The notes under the pieces are model-generated. The model worked only from the letters and a program-made list of their open reading frames with translations, was not told the origin of the DNA and made no database searches. Shown one piece after another: positions 1 through 11,405 of a stretch of DNA of 64,000 bases; positions within the stretch are counted from its first letter, which is position 1; the number at the start of each line of letters is the position of its first letter. Made by a program: the position numbers and the translations under genes. This DNA is from Tillandsia leiboldiana (Eukaryota; Streptophyta; Magnoliopsida; Poales; Bromeliaceae), in NCBI GenBank assembly GCA_029204045.2, contig CM055063.1:34582810-34646809 (forward strand), given 5' to 3'.

Positions 1-550
1 CTTTTTGATTTTCAAACGGCCAATGGAAATATAAGGAAAGTAACGCACAAGGGGCACTAAATGCAACCCGTACCGACATCCACGCCGACCCCACGAGGGT
101 ATCGCGAACCTCTCACATAACTACAATGCAATGAAAAGCGAGAAAGAAAGAAGAAATACAGTCCGAGGTCCCCAGCGACCCAGCTGCTCCTGTCCCGTCC
201 TCACCAACGCCTACCTCTCCCCCCGCCTGAACCCTGTCACGAAGTGGGATGTCAGTGACGAAAAAAAAAGGTAGAGCAGGAGAATATAGTAAAACAAACC
301 GTGAAGACAACCGGAGCAACCACCCCCCCCCCCCCCCTCAAGGAGGAAAAGCAACCTGTACACCTGTATCCTGTAATGCCCGGACACGTCGGACAACTAA
401 ACCGACGGCCCATACCGTACCTGCAGAAACCCGACCACGTCGGACAACTAAACCGACGGGTCGCACCGCTCGCACCTCGGCGCCTCAACCCCACCACTAA
501 TAAGGGGCCCCACTACGTCACCTCGTGGGTATACACGGGTCAGAGACCAC

Positions 551-597
551 TTTTCCGGAAAAGCGCACCCTTTGCGGTGGCCAAACCGCGGGTGCGC
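551..597 (-). promoter_or_regulatory. LTR palindrome plus hairpin motif
   Basis: The 12-bp palindrome TTTTCCGGAAAA (551-562) is followed by an imperfect hairpin with outer arms GCGCACCC (563-570) and GGGTGCGC (590-597) and inner arms GCGGT and ACCGC. The same module recurs in every B LTR of this window with compensating arm changes. Its function is unknown. Confidence 0.6.
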
Positions 598-2600
598 GTG
601 TGGCAACCTCGAGCCAAGTAACCGTAACCACCATCATGTCAGTATCATAATATAAATAACAAGAGTAATGAGGTAAAGTGCATAATCGAAAGCAAGGTAA
701 TAATACGCGCACTCGAAGGTGGCCCGCTGACATATAATGGTTAAAAAGAGAACAACCGTCGGTAACCGACGCTAAACACTATAGAGAACCCGCTGACATG
801 CATAAGCTATCGCCCATCATTATTTAACCCCAGTACACTTAGAATAGATCCCGTCCAATATGATAGAATTTAGAGGCTAGGAATAAAGTAAAAACGACCC
901 ACCTGAATGTAGGCCGATCCCGGACTCCCGCTAGCTACTGGGAGGCTGGTGCTGAGCAACTGGGCCCTGAATAATGAGATCTGGTCAGTAATAGACTCAC
1001 GCAAATCCTTCCCGACGATCCGACAGCAACGAAAAGCTTAAACGGGAGGATATCGCCGATTTATCGATCAAAATCCGATTCCCGGTCAACGAGGACCTAC
1101 GGAACCCTAACCATATGCCTAGTAGATTTAAAAACACTATCTAAAGGCAGCTAATATGTCCAACTTACATTTTAGTCTAATATGTTCTTAAATTTGCATA
1201 ACAACATTAATTTAATTGCCCGTTTCGGCTCGTTCTTGAAATCCGGGGGTCCAACGACGACGCCGTAAGTTTCAGCGCGTTCGTTACGTCGAGACGGAGG
1301 CCGTGCTCACAGTATTTGGGCCGAGACCAGGCCCATTTACAAGTTGGCCCATAAACACAAGTGCTCCCAATTAGTAATGTTGCGACTTAATATATACTTG
1401 ATCTACAAGTGATCTAACTGGAGCATGGGGTTCAGTAATAACAGAGGAGTGGTGTGCTCACCTTGCACGCGTCGGAGGCCGGCCGGAAAGATGGCCGGAG
1501 CAACACACAAGTTTGGATCAAGGCTCGGTTTGGGCGTTCTTGGAACAACAGTGGCTCAGACCTGGAACCAAGGTGAGCATCAGTTAGAAGAGGTCCCCAG
1601 GAGGTCTCGGGTCTATGCGGGGTCGAGCCCCGGCGGCCGGAGGCGGCGGCGGCCGGAGATGAGCCCGAATGACAAGGCTCGGGTGCAAGAATTAAGACCC
1701 AACACAGAGGGGTGATCTGGGTTAAAATAAATTCATGGAGAGCTTGCTTAGGGTCTGTAGACCTCACCTGAGTGGTTTCCGGAGTCCCGGAGCGCCGGGG
1801 ATCGCCGGCGGTCAGGTCGAGGCAAATCTCGGGTGCAATCCTGTAGATGAGGATGCCGACACTAAACCTTGCATGCAACCGGATGGGAGAGCTCCCAAGA
1901 GTCAGAGGAGCTTACCCAGTCGGTTTTCCAGCGTCCGGGAGCGACGGCAAGGCGGCGCTGGCGAGGTCGGAGAAGCTTCAACAGCCGTTAATGGCGGATT
2001 CCGGCGTTGTCCCTCCGGGCCGGTGCGAGATGGACCAAAAGGTCTGTCCTGATGTCGTGAGGCTTGGTGCAGGGTTGGCCGGCGACGGATGGCCGCGGCA
2101 GCGCCGGACGGCGGCGATCGGGCCTTGTGAAGAAAAACCCGTTTCTAGGGCACTCGTGCGCGGGCCCGATCCTCGTCCGATCGCGATGGGGCTTCGTGGG
2201 GATGTTTCGGTCACCAAGAGGACCCGATTCAACGGCTCAGATCTCGATCTTGTCGGCCGGATGAAGCCCGCGCCTTTGCCGGGAAAGTGGAGGAAGAAAG
2301 GTCTCCCCCGCGGCGGCGCGCGGCGGCGGCGGCGCTCGGGTTCACCTCCACTCGGCTTCTGCTACACGAGGGACCCTACAGGTGGGTTCTTGACCGCTCA
2401 GAACTCTCCCGAGCACCCTCCTTTTTCCAGCACCCGAGAGAGGATGGTTTCTCGAAGCCCTTCTTCTCCGGCGACTGGGGAGGTGGCGGCCGGTGCGGCT
2501 GGGTCCGAGGAGAGCGGCAGAGGAGAGGAGGTGGTTGCAGAAGCGGCTGAGGCTTGGCTTTAGGGTTTCTTCCCAAAAACTCTAGCTCGGGTGTAGAGAT

Positions 2601-2610
2601 CTATATATAG
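2601..2610 (-). promoter_or_regulatory. Candidate LTR TATA box
   Basis: CTATATATAG lies in the U3-proximal part of the minus-strand LTR, followed on that strand by a pyrimidine-rich stretch. It is a TATA-like match only; no transcription evidence is available from sequence. Confidence 0.35.
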
Positions 2611-3430
2611 GGTTTGCTACAATCACAATGAAGTCCTCCTACACTCGGTATTTCAACCTAGGTCCACCACAAAAGTTTAGTCTTGCACTTAGGTCCCTCC
2701 CTATGCAATGGCACGCATTTCGAGGCAGATTCACTAGGGTCTTATGTGCAATTAACACTATTTTTTGCCTTGTTTCACGCTTTCCGAGGCGATCCGGTTG
2801 TCGAAACGGAAAATGGACTGCGCCATGACGTCCGGCTCGACGAGACCTATCAGGTAGCGATTTTTGATTTTCGAAAAACTGCCCGGATAAAATCGTGGTC
2901 CATAAAATACAGTTCCGGAATATAGTTTTCACGCTTTTCGAGACTCCAGGGTCGTCAAGCAGAAATTCCGTCAGCGCCATTGCGTTCGGAACGACGAAAC
3001 CGTTCGAAACGACTACCTGAAGTGCTAGGATCGGTTTCCAGACAGCGATTTGGCAAGCGTTCGCACTTAGGGGTATTTGAATTTAGGGTTTACTGTTCAT
3101 CAACAGTAACCCACTTAAGTGCACTGTGCACAGAGGACACTGTTACATTGGTCGCGAGATTCGTCCACTTCTTAGCTGAATTCTGGACGATCCGACCGTC
3201 AGATCGAAAAGTGCTGAATATGAATCTCGCTCAGTTCGACGAGACGATCGCAACGGTCAACTCGGATTTCCAAGATCATGTCCGGATTGGAAAGTAGCCT
3301 TTTTGTCTCGTAAAACGTGCAACTCGCACACTGGCACTTGACTAAATAAATCAACATAGGTCCTTTGAATTCAAAAACCAGGTCAAAAATTCGCTTTTAG
3401 ACTATTTATAAAATATTTTGAGTTTTTACA

Positions 3431-3641
3431 GAAATACAACGGGAATGCTCACAATCTGCAACAATGGTGATGCTTGTCTCTTGAAGAAGATGATGGAGAT
3501 GAAGCTGCTTTAGTCCTTCCCTTGATGGTGAAGATGAAGAAGAGGAGTGGAGGAAAGCTCTGTAAAAATCCTCCATGTTGCAAAGCTCCAAAAGAGGGAG
3601 AAGGAGGAGGAAGAAGAGCTTAAATAGGTGAAGAAGAAGAA

Positions 3642-3673
<32 letters not shown>

Positions 3674-4147
3674 AGAAGAGAAAGGGGGGAGGGGTTTCAC
3701 TGTGAGGGAGCACAGCGTTGGGCCAAGCCCAGCCCCGGCCCGGCCCTGTGCAGAGGGGGGCCACGTGGCGCCCATCCGGGCGCCCGCCATTCGGGTGGAC
3801 CGCCCGAATTCAGCCACGTCGAGCGCGGGCTCCCCCACTGGCACGAAGACGTGTGTCCCACGCGGGGACGCGCGCCGCGCCAGCGCCCACGTGAGCGCGC
3901 CCTGCTCAACGCGGGCGCGCCGCATGGCAGGGCTGCGCCTGTCTCCCGCTACCGCGCGTCCTCGCGCAAACTGGGTGCGCCCGGTGAATCGCAATGGGCC
4001 GTAGACCTGCCCACAGTGGTAATAGCAGCCCCAAAAATTCAAAAAATGGCCACTTTTGACTATTTTCGCGCACTGAGTCCGTTTTTGGCATCCGTTTGAT
4101 GCGCAACGCACTCGATACACCAATAATAGGTGTTTTCTCACTGCCAA
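3431..4147 (-). mobile_element. Family A-like LTR fragment
   Basis: The block resembles the promoter half of the A LTRs: TTTTCGCGCACTGAGTCC near 4063-4080, G-box cores CACGTG at 3762 and 3888, and a minus-strand TATA-like CTATTTAAG at 3619-3628. It includes a (GAA)n microsatellite at 3631-3680. Both ends are cut, on the left by the B/E LTR and on the right by family D sequence. Long open frames here are low-complexity shadows. Confidence 0.55.
3631..3680. repeat. (GAA)n microsatellite
   Basis: About sixteen GAA/AAG triplets with one GAG interruption. It lies just downstream (minus strand) of the TATA-like site of the A-like LTR. Confidence 0.9.
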
Positions 4148-4184
4148 GCACGCGGTCAAGTCACACGGGTAACCGGGACACCAC

Positions 4185-5307
4185 ACGAGAGGCCGAAATA
4201 AGATGCATGTATGAGCCACAATCGTGCCCATATCGAAATAGGCCCTACGAGAGGCTTGGCTTGTCAGCTGGCTATCCTCGAATGAGGCCAAATCTCTGAG
4301 TCTCACACCGCCATGACAATCGGCTAGGGGCACTGGCTACCCCCCTCGCTCCTGACAAAGAGTTCCCCTGGCTTACGACGGGGGGAGTGGATGCCTTGGC
4401 AATCCGCCTAGCAGAGCAGCTTCAAATCCAGCCGTGGCCAAGGCCGTGGCAAAGGTGAAAAATTCTCAGGGAACACTTGAAGAAAGAGGACCCACCGGCC
4501 GAAGGGACGGTCGAAAGACATACCACTCCAGATAGGCCGAACTGGTGGCACGGTTCGGCCATGACAAAGGCAAAAAAGTGTCGGCAGCAACGAGCCAACG
4601 CCGACACAAAGAAAGGAGTAGGGGCCTAAAGACTGCAGTTGGGCCCAGGCGAGGCATGACTTATGCAATGAACGTCGTTTCCCCCTAGACAAAATAAGTG
4701 TAAAGCCAAAACAAACACTCTACGGTTGGTGATGGAAGAGCCAGCGAGCGTCCTACAGGAGCTGGATGTAAGACTTCGAGCTCTCAAAGCCATGACTCAG
4801 CGCGGCAATGGCTCCCCGGGTGGCCGCAATAGACGACCTCCAAAGAAATGAGACGTTGAAGCCTCGTTTGAAGAAACCGGAGGAACGAGTGAATAGAGAC
4901 CCCGAACCGATGATGGTTCGGGCGAGATAGACTTAGTAAGGCCTTGTCGAGAGGAGTACTGAAATGGGCTCTACCTGTTGTAGGCCGGCCAGAAAGGGTC
5001 GGCCGAGATAGAGTTGTCAGCCATTGAAAATCGATGAAAGTCATGATCGGCCAAAAGGGTCGAGGAAGGGTCGTGCAGCCGAAGCTGTTCAGCCGGAATG
5101 CTTCAAGTTAAAAAGTTCTAGGGCAATGGATACTTGAACCCAGGAAGATGGCGTACGGGACATCCCGAGCGTTCTCAAAATTCCTTAGGCAGTGACTGAG
5201 ACCCGGCCAAGGTATGGGAAAATTGCTGGACGCAAATATTAGTGCCAAGAGGGAATCATTTTCGACAATCGCCCGAACGACGCGTCGGTCGATTGTCGAG
5301 GGGGCAT
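4185..5307 (+). mobile_element. Family D internal region, 3' part (first copy)
   Basis: The segment aligns almost base for base with 15408-16548, the 3' internal part of the next D unit, so two D units sit in tandem. It ends in the purine-rich GTCGAGGGGGCAT (5295-5307), the expected polypurine tract, directly before an LTR starting TGTTTAGACC. No reverse transcriptase, integrase or protease motif is visible and the frames are broken. Confidence 0.75.
5295..5307 (+). other. Polypurine tract of family D
   Basis: GTCGAGGGGGCAT directly precedes the TGTTTAG start of the LTR. The second copy at 16536-16548 reads GCTGAAGGGGCAT. This is the expected plus-strand primer position. Confidence 0.65.
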
Positions 5308-5358
5308 TGTTTAGACCAGATTTTTTGCCACACAGAAAAGTGATACGTGGCGTACACC

Positions 5359-5488
5359 ATCGGCTAAAATCATCAGCCGATTAAAGAAAGGGTCAACCGA
5401 AGAAGGGCTCGCTTACTGATCCGAATCGGTTTTAGTTTCATAGAAGCATAGCACGCTACACCTGCTATCGGCTGAGGGCATCAGCCGA
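5359..5488 (+). promoter_or_regulatory. Paired AGCCGA hairpins in D LTR U3
   Basis: Two inverted repeats: ATCGGCT with AGCCGAT (5359-5381) and TCGGCTGA with TCAGCCGA (5468-5488). The second includes GCCGAC, the core of the DRE/CRT element bound by CBF/DREB factors; another core, ACCGAC, is at 5530-5535. The pair is repeated at 16600-16730 and partly at 29372-29394. A regulatory role is inference. Confidence 0.45.
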
Positions 5489-5873
5489 CAGGAGAAACAG
5501 TCGACAGAAGGAGTCATGAATCACTCAAGACCGACTTCGGCTGACAGCACCCACTAGACCTTCCCAGCCAATCGACAGAAGGGACGGGAATCGGAGTTAG
5601 TCTCGAGGGATTTCAAATTAGTGAAGGAAGGATTTCGAAAAGGAAGGCAGGCGCAAATTCCGTAATTAGCCCAGAAGGGCAAGCAACGCCTAGCGCCGGA
5701 AAATGCTGAAAATTATGTTTCTGGCGCAACTATTAGGGGACGAACCTAGACGGAAATCGACCTCTATCCTATCGACTCAAAAGGAAGCAGATGAGGACTT
5801 CACGTCGATTCTCCCCAAATTATGCCAATCATTTGAAATTCAAAATCGGTGCCCAATAATTTTGGTTTGAAAC

Positions 5874-5883
5874 TATATAAATA
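5874..5883 (+). promoter_or_regulatory. D LTR TATA box
   Basis: TATATAAATA, conserved in the other D LTR as TATAAATA at 23704-23711. It is the best promoter candidate of family D. Confidence 0.6.
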
Positions 5884-6067
5884 AGCGAACCATCGAAGGA
5901 ATTGGGGTCCAGCAACCTCGTAAGCCCGGTACCACCCCAGCTTCTTCATTTATCTAGGAGTAGGTTAACTTAACTTGTTTTTCTTCTTTTTTACTTCTTT
6001 CCTAGGAGTATATTTAATTGTAATTCTTCTATCCATTTTTCTCCACTTGTATTCCCTTTTTCTTTAT

Positions 6068-6255
6068 CAATGTAAAGTGTAAACCGGCCATTCGGTCGTG
6101 TCTTTATTTATCCTTGCATTTAGAGTGTAAACCGGCCCAGCCGTGTCTTTATTTGCTTTTTTCCTTTTAGAGCGCAAACCGGCCAATCAACCGTATCTCT
6201 ATTGGTGATTTTTGTGCTGTAAAGTTATAATCGGCTCATCAGTCATACATTTATC
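6068..6255 (+). repeat. About 60-bp tandem repeat in D LTR
   Basis: Four degenerate units share GTGTAAACCGGCC and CGTGTCTTTATTT. They lie downstream of the TATA box, in the likely R/U5 region, and are repeated at about 23898-24085 in the other LTR. Confidence 0.7.
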
Positions 6256-6495
6256 TACACCCGGTTTGACTGTTTTAAGTCGAAACCAGTGATTCCTCTC
6301 TACCTCCGCGAACCCGCTTCGGCAGTCACCGGTCGTTGCGGTTGCGAGGAGTTACCAGAGGAGAACCCTGCCGAGCGGATCGCTCCTCGGCCCGATCGCT
6401 TGATTGTTGGCATGCGGCGCACTTCGACACCTATGGAGGGTCACCCAGCAGGGGTCGATTGCGCGCAAGCCATATTTTGGCCCCGGCAACGTTCT

Positions 6496-6513
6496 TGGCA
6501 CGCCCGGTGGGAC
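6496..6513 (+). other. Primer-binding site of family D
   Basis: TGGCACGCCCGGTGGGAC lies 7 bp after the LTR end and begins with TGG, as needed to pair with a tRNA CCA end. I do not assign the tRNA. The reverse complement, with one change, sits at 24342-24356 beside the inverted D LTR. Confidence 0.65.
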
Positions 6514-7055
6514 ACTCGGGTAATTTCTACCTAATCCAACCACAAGCATGTCACAGCTCCCAGAGCTATATGGGGAATCGGCACAATCGGAGTCGTCCCT
6601 ATCAAAGATATATAGGCAATTGGCCCAAATGATGAGGTCTCTAGAGAGGTGAATCCGAGCCTGGGACGCCAATGCCCCCAGCTACGAATGAAAGCCTCGC
6701 TCGATTCGGGCAGTTTTTAGCCCGAAATGAGCTACGGGGAGCTCCAGCAGCCCCACCACCGCTGCTGTCAACATAGTTGGTTGTGTCGGTACCGGAGGCG
6801 CTGTAGATTACACCCCCCACAACGACACCTATGCCGGGGGCAGGGCAGCCGCAAATGGCTCCTATCCCAGCGCAGGATAGGCCGGTAAGTTCGATCATCA
6901 GCTACCAGCAGGAAACCGACGAGGATGAAACTGCGTCGCTGGTTCCGTCGGTACATTAGCCCCACGTTAGGGGGAGGAAAACTAGGGGACAAGATCGGGA
7001 GACGAGATTTGCTCAAAAGCAGGCAGGCTGAGCATCCCCGGAGAGGCCCGCCAAG

Positions 7056-7511
7056 GTGAGAGTTCAGGTGAAGGAGGTCATCCACAACACCTCCGGCGCA
7101 AAGGCTAGGCAGGCGACGCGGCTAGTATTTAGGCCCCCACATGCTTCGCAAGTGAACACAGTCGGCCCCAAAAGGAAAGGGCTGGTACAGGGGCCCAAGT
7201 CTCTTGTAGAAAGGGAGTCACTCCGTGACAGGTGTTGGCTTTGCATCCAATGTAGGGCCGAAATTATAGGCGAGGATTGGAATGGCTTACTCGCCGAGAT
7301 TTTCGAGGAGGCAAAAAAGCGGTTCACCTTTATCGGCTTCGGTGCCGACACGGATCAACTAGCTCACCGACCGAAACCGAGATCGACCGAAGGATCTGAC
7401 AGACAGTCCTCTATAAAAGAGGACAAGGAAGTGGAACGAGACTCTAGCATAGAGAGAGTTTCGAGAGAACCCTACGATCAAGGGAGGCCGAGGCCGACCC
7501 AAGTCGGATAG
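7056..7511 (+). CDS. Family D hypothetical protein segment with CxxC module
   Basis: The open frame of 151 codons shows no family I can name with confidence. Around residues 62-90 it has a CWLCIQC motif followed by EDW and a helical stretch ending in EEAKKRF. A second copy of this module (QVN-VG-K, then WLCTRC, then EEW) occurs at the end of the next D frame, so the two look like an internal duplication. The C-terminal third is rich in charged residues. It starts at an ATG in an element whose other frames are broken, so it may be a fragment of a longer decayed gag-like frame rather than a real gene start. It sits between the primer-binding site and the next D frame. Confidence 0.35.
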   Translation: MRVQVKEVIHNTSGAKARQATRLVFRPPHASQVNTVGPKRKGLVQGPKSLVERESLRDRCWLCIQCRAEIIGEDWNGLLAEIFEEAKKRFTFIGFGADTDQLAHRPKPRSTEGSDRQSSIKEDKEVERDSSIERVSREPYDQGRPRPTQVG

Positions 7512-7883
7512 AAAGGATGGTAGATCACTCTACAGGGGCAAGACAACCATCGCGACCATTATAACGACCGGGTCTAGGGGGCACCCCGAAGGCCACTCGA
7601 CTACCAGGTCAAATGAAGACCACCTGACGCTCTTCCGCAGTATTCAACTGACTGCTGGTGGAAAGGGTCACCTTTACGACCTTTCCATCGATATGCGACG
7701 GGGAAAGGAGAGTTGCCAATAGTCCCTGGCATGGGTCCTCCCTGGCATACCAAGGGAAATAAGGGGACTTTGGGCAGTCAATTGACCTAGGAGCAAAGAG
7801 CCCAGTTAAGGCCGGAGCCATGGCGAAGAAAGGGAATTCCTGGGAACCATCTGAGGGAGGCAAGATCACTGGCGGATGCACCG

Positions 7884-8335
7884 ATGGAACATTGGTCCAC
7901 GCCCAAAGGATCCGCCTGGATCCAAGGGTTGATCACAGCGGATGGGCAAAAGCGCCGGAAGCGGAGGCCACGGGGTGACGCTCGAAATGGCGGCGCTATG
8001 GCCTTGTGGCCACTGCTAGACCCTCGGCGGAAACAGCCCGTGAGGCGACGGCTTTTTGCGCCAACACCCCACACCGTGGAAGCAAAAGGAAATAAAATTG
8101 CTTTATCCGAGAAAATTTTGGCACACCAAGAGCCGAATAAAGAGGTCAACGAGGGCCAGTTTAATTTTGTCGGCCACGAAAGCACTGATGAGATAAGAAC
8201 TAATCCCTCTTTCCCACAGGTGAACATGGTAGGGACAAAGAAAAGTGAGCCGACATTAAAATTTGAGTCCCCTGAAAAAGAGACGCTGGCGAACAATACC
8301 CCTTGGCTCTGCACACGATGTAAAGCCGGGATGAC
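7884..8335 (+). pseudogene. Family D hypothetical frame, interrupted by a B LTR
   Basis: The frame begins MEHWSTPKGS and is basic in its first third (KRRKRRPRGD). It ends in the second WLCTRC module, where the inserted LTR at 8336 breaks it. The original continuation lies past two solo LTRs at 15080 and resumes with the equivalent of EFLLSIPEEVKKRLALPNPG. At the junction a TGA stands where the other D copy (63748 downward, minus strand) has TGG, so the frame was also dead by mutation. Function unknown. Being non-autonomous, D would need pol from another element. Confidence 0.4.
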
Positions 8336-9194
8336 TGTCACGCCTCGGGAGTGGTTTAAAAGTGGAAAACAACCCTATTTTTTTAAAAAAAGTCTTTCCT
8401 TCCGGTACATGCCCAGACCCGCCATTTATACAAGATCTCTCTACACAAACAGACAGAGTCTCCCCTGTATATGCATGGCGTCGCACAAAATACATGCATC
8501 AACTACAACCAGTTTTACATACTCAAAGTGCCAAATAAAGAGATAAGCTAGTCTTTGGATTCATACAAGCGAACATCGCCCACACGGCATACTCCAACTT
8601 AAAAGGATAAAACCACAAGGTTTAAAACAGTGTCTACCCGACACTCAGTTTTGAATACAGTTTTTGCAAATATTTTTATCCTTTTGAAAAGCTCCACATT
8701 CCACATGCAATCACAAAAGATAAAACCAAATCCAAAAGATTACTAGCCATTCACAGAGTCCACATGTCCCAACATCCACATCACAAGGTATCCACATCAC
8801 ACAATGTCCACATCTCATGCAAATAGTATTTACCAAATGTAATGACCAAAAGGGAGGAGTACAATCTCACCGGAATGACGAAAACCGAATCACTCCCAAG
8901 CCGTAGCCTCACCCCCGTCCCCGCCCGAACCTATCACACGGTGGGAGTCAGTGACAAAACCCATAGGAAGGAAAACGAATAAAACGATGACCAAGTGCAA
9001 AAGAGAGGTATGATAAAGTAAACAGGACATTAAACCGAAATCCGAAACTCCCAAGTCATCCATACCGCTTTTCCTCGTTCCCACCACGGAAACCAGGGAA
9101 ACAACAAACCTGCTCAATCCCCAGTGCTAAACAACCCACCCAGGGGTCCCCTCACGCACTGACCGGTGTAGGGATCACGAATCCTATAGACCAC

Positions 9195-9239
9195 TTTTTC
9201 GAAAAAATACACCCTTGCGGTGGCCAAACCGCTGGTGTA
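9195..9239 (-). promoter_or_regulatory. B LTR palindrome-hairpin module
   Basis: The palindrome TTTTTCGAAAAA (9195-9206) is followed by a hairpin with arms TACACC (9208-9213) and GGTGTA (9234-9239) around the conserved GCGGTGGCCAAACCGC core. Both arms differ from other copies in a matched way. Confidence 0.6.
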
Positions 9240-9839
9240 CATGACAGCGCCATGAGCCACACGATCCCATACTCGTGAAATAAGTCGCGGTACACCTCAC
9301 GATCCCATACTCGTGGAATAAGTCACGGTCACTAAAATCGATAAGTCCAAGATCTATCCATGTCCTTTACATATATACCGTGCCATCACAATAGCCGTGA
9401 CAATGTCCTTCATGTCATTTTAAAATAACAATACCGAAAACAACAACAAGAGGAAGAGGAGGGTTGAACACCACCGTTCAACAACGTCCTCAACCCCCGT
9501 TTGGTTATCCACCTCACTAAACTATGAAAACGAAGCCCAAAAACTCTTCAAAAGCCTCTGCAACCTTGTCCGGACGAAAACGGCGGACCCCTCGGCGGCG
9601 AAAGAAGAGTTCGGGCTCCCACCGCTGTGTTGACGAGACCCGCAGCGTAAAACTAGCAAAAATACCTCCTGATAGTAAAACGCACCAAAAACGACATAAA
9701 AAACACAAGCGAAAATCAATTCCGAAATTCGTTGGTCAACCTGGGATTCCGACGGCGAAAACGGCGAGAAAAACGCTCGACGGAGCGACCTTGGCGGCGA
9801 CGCAGAGCGACGGCGGCAAAAACACAAGCGACGGCAGCA

Positions 9840-10720
9840 TGTGAAGCTGCGCGCGGCGTGCAGGGTTGGCGTGCGACATGGTGCGGCGCGCGGACCTGGC
9901 GGTGCGGCACTACAAAGCGGCGCGCATGGGCTCGCTGACGGCGGCAAAAACCTAAGGGGCGGCAGCATGCGAAGCTGCACGCGGCGTGGAGGGTTGGCGT
10001 GCGACATGGTGCGGCGCGCGGGCCTGGCGGTGCGGCGCTGCAAAGCGGCGCGCATGGGCTGGCTGCGGGCGGCCTATGCAAAGCGGCAGCTGCATGCGGG
10101 TGCTGGGGCGCGGCATGCAAGGCGGAGCGGCATGCGGCTGCAGCAGGCAAGCGGCACTGGCCGGCGGGCGGCTCGGCACGCGGCGCACACAGGCTAGTGG
10201 CACTGGCGCACAGGCGGGCCGCGGGCCTGGCGCGCTGGTTGGCCTGCGCACTAGTGGGCCTAGCGGGGTGCACTGCGGGCAGGTGCGCTGCTATGCTGGG
10301 CGCGCGGGCAGCGGCCATGCAGTGCGACTGCAGGTGCTGCTAAGCGGAGCGGCGCGCGGCTGGAGGACAACGGGGCTGGCGTGGCACTGACGGCTGCTGT
10401 CATGCGGCGCGTGGCGCTGCTCCCAGCAGCGCGCCGGGCTGCAAGCTGGCTGCGCGGTGCGGCGCCCCTTTGCGGGCAGCGTCGCGCTTACGGCGACAGC
10501 AGCGACGCATCGCGACCTCTGTCAAGCCAAAATTTAGGCCCGGCACGGCGACGACAACCTTGCGATTTCACCAACGGCGGTGGCGGCCTCCCATCAAATC
10601 CGACGGCGGCGGCGGCCTCCCGTTTTACCCGACGGCCGTGGTGGCCTCCCGTCTTACCCGACGGCGGCGGTGACCTCCCGTCTAAGCTAACGGTGACGGC
10701 GGCGGCTCCGCCAAAAACTC
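9840..10720. repeat. GC-rich degenerate block in B LTR
   Basis: Repeating GCGGCAGCATG-, GGCGTGCGACATGGTGCGG- and GACGGCGGC-type words make overlapping Ala/Arg/Gly frames on both strands. Every B LTR has such a block at this position but with different repeat words, so protein coding is unlikely. Confidence 0.75.
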
Positions 10721-11384
10721 CCGCTTCGATGGAAATCCCAAGAAACCCAAACGAAACACGGAAAACCCCACGAAATCCAAAACGAATTTAACGAAAAGCC
10801 AAGAACCGACCTTTTACCAACGGGGAAGACGATGCGATGCCCGGACTCTGTTCTCCGATCTCCGATCTCTGACGGTGATGGCGTTCACGAACCCGATCTC
10901 CGATGATGACGGCATTTTCGATTCCAATCTCCGGTGCGCACAGCGAGAAATAAGATGATTTGCTCTTTTTCAAAAAACAAAAAATGAGGGTTTTCTTGTT
11001 TCTTTTTCTCTTACGTGTAAAATAAAACCGATCCTCGATCCCTTGTATTTATAAGAGAAAATCTAACCGCTTTAATCATTTTTCAACCGTTTCTTTCTCA
11101 ATTTGCATGCCAAATTTACCAAAATGCTCCTCATGCATCGCATGGATTTTAAAGCACCATAAAGCATTAATGGGTATTTTAAAAACCTTTTTCACCCATT
11201 AACTTCGAAAAATCATACCAGGAGATCCGTTCGTCGGATTTTCGAGCCGATCGCACCGTCGTTCTATGTTTAACGAGCTCTACAACATGAAAGCGAAAAC
11301 CAATGAAATCGACAAAAGTGAAAAATAAGCAAAATAATACACACACCGAAAGTGACTCAAAGGGAAAAAACAGTGGGCACTACA

Positions 11385-11405
11385 ATGACAATCGAAGAAT
11401 GAGGC
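11385..11405 (+). mobile_element. Sliver of family D between two solo LTRs
   Basis: These 21 bp (duplicated ATGAC, a middle AATCGAAGAAT, duplicated GAGGC) are the only D sequence between two B LTRs in opposite orientations. Removing both insertions gives continuity with the uninterrupted D copy at 63406-64000. Confidence 0.85.

Larger units (their letters stand above)
1..3430 (-). mobile_element. B/E-type LTR, truncated by the window edge
   Basis: The left part (1 to about 1400) matches other family B LTRs, including the CCGACATCCACGCCGACC block and the palindrome-hairpin at 551-597. The right part (about 1400-3430) resembles the family E LTR ending at 23474, with GGCCGG-rich sequence and a GTCCGGCTCGACGAGACC-like block. 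The right end reads TTTTTACA, so on the minus strand it starts TGTAAAAA, the usual start for this group. The next 5 bp (GAAAT) would be the target-site duplication, but the left flank lies outside the window. No protein is encoded: the long open frames in 1432-2563 are GC-rich shadows. Confidence 0.7.
5308..6488 (+). mobile_element. Family D LTR (shared by two tandem units)
   Basis: The 1181-bp LTR runs from TGTTTAGACC to GGCCCCGGCA. A polypurine tract lies before it and a primer-binding site 7 bp after it. It therefore acts as 3' LTR of the truncated unit on its left and 5' LTR of the unit on its right. It matches 16549-16908 plus 23480-24317 at roughly 90 percent by eye, with many C/T and G/A differences. 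It holds a TATA box, two hairpins in U3 (5359-5381 and 5468-5488) and a tandem repeat near its 3' end. Confidence 0.85.
6489..8335 (+). mobile_element. Family D internal region, 5' part
   Basis: It runs from the primer-binding site to the point where a B solo LTR was inserted (duplicated target ATGAC). It carries two short frames (7056-7511 and 7884-8335). The same sequence appears at 63406-64000 on the other strand, so it is a repeated element. No pol domain is recognisable. Confidence 0.75.
8336..11384 (-). mobile_element. Family B solo LTR, TSD ATGAC
   Basis: The 3049-bp LTR begins TGTCACGCC and ends ...GCACTACA, giving TG...CA ends on both strands. The 5 bp before it and after it are both ATGAC, which marks a clean insertion with no internal region left: a solo LTR formed by LTR-LTR recombination. 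It lies inside the D internal region. It contains the palindrome-hairpin module at 9195-9239 and a GC-rich block (9840-10720). The open frames in that block are not credible genes. Confidence 0.9.

Noticed and set aside
1847..2563. 238-codon frame
   Set aside because: GC-rich LTR sequence; overlaps other open frames on both strands; no domain seen.
3620..4333. 237-codon minus-strand frame with poly-Ser
   Set aside because: Poly-Ser is the (GAA)n microsatellite read on the other strand; the rest crosses the junction of two unrelated repeats.
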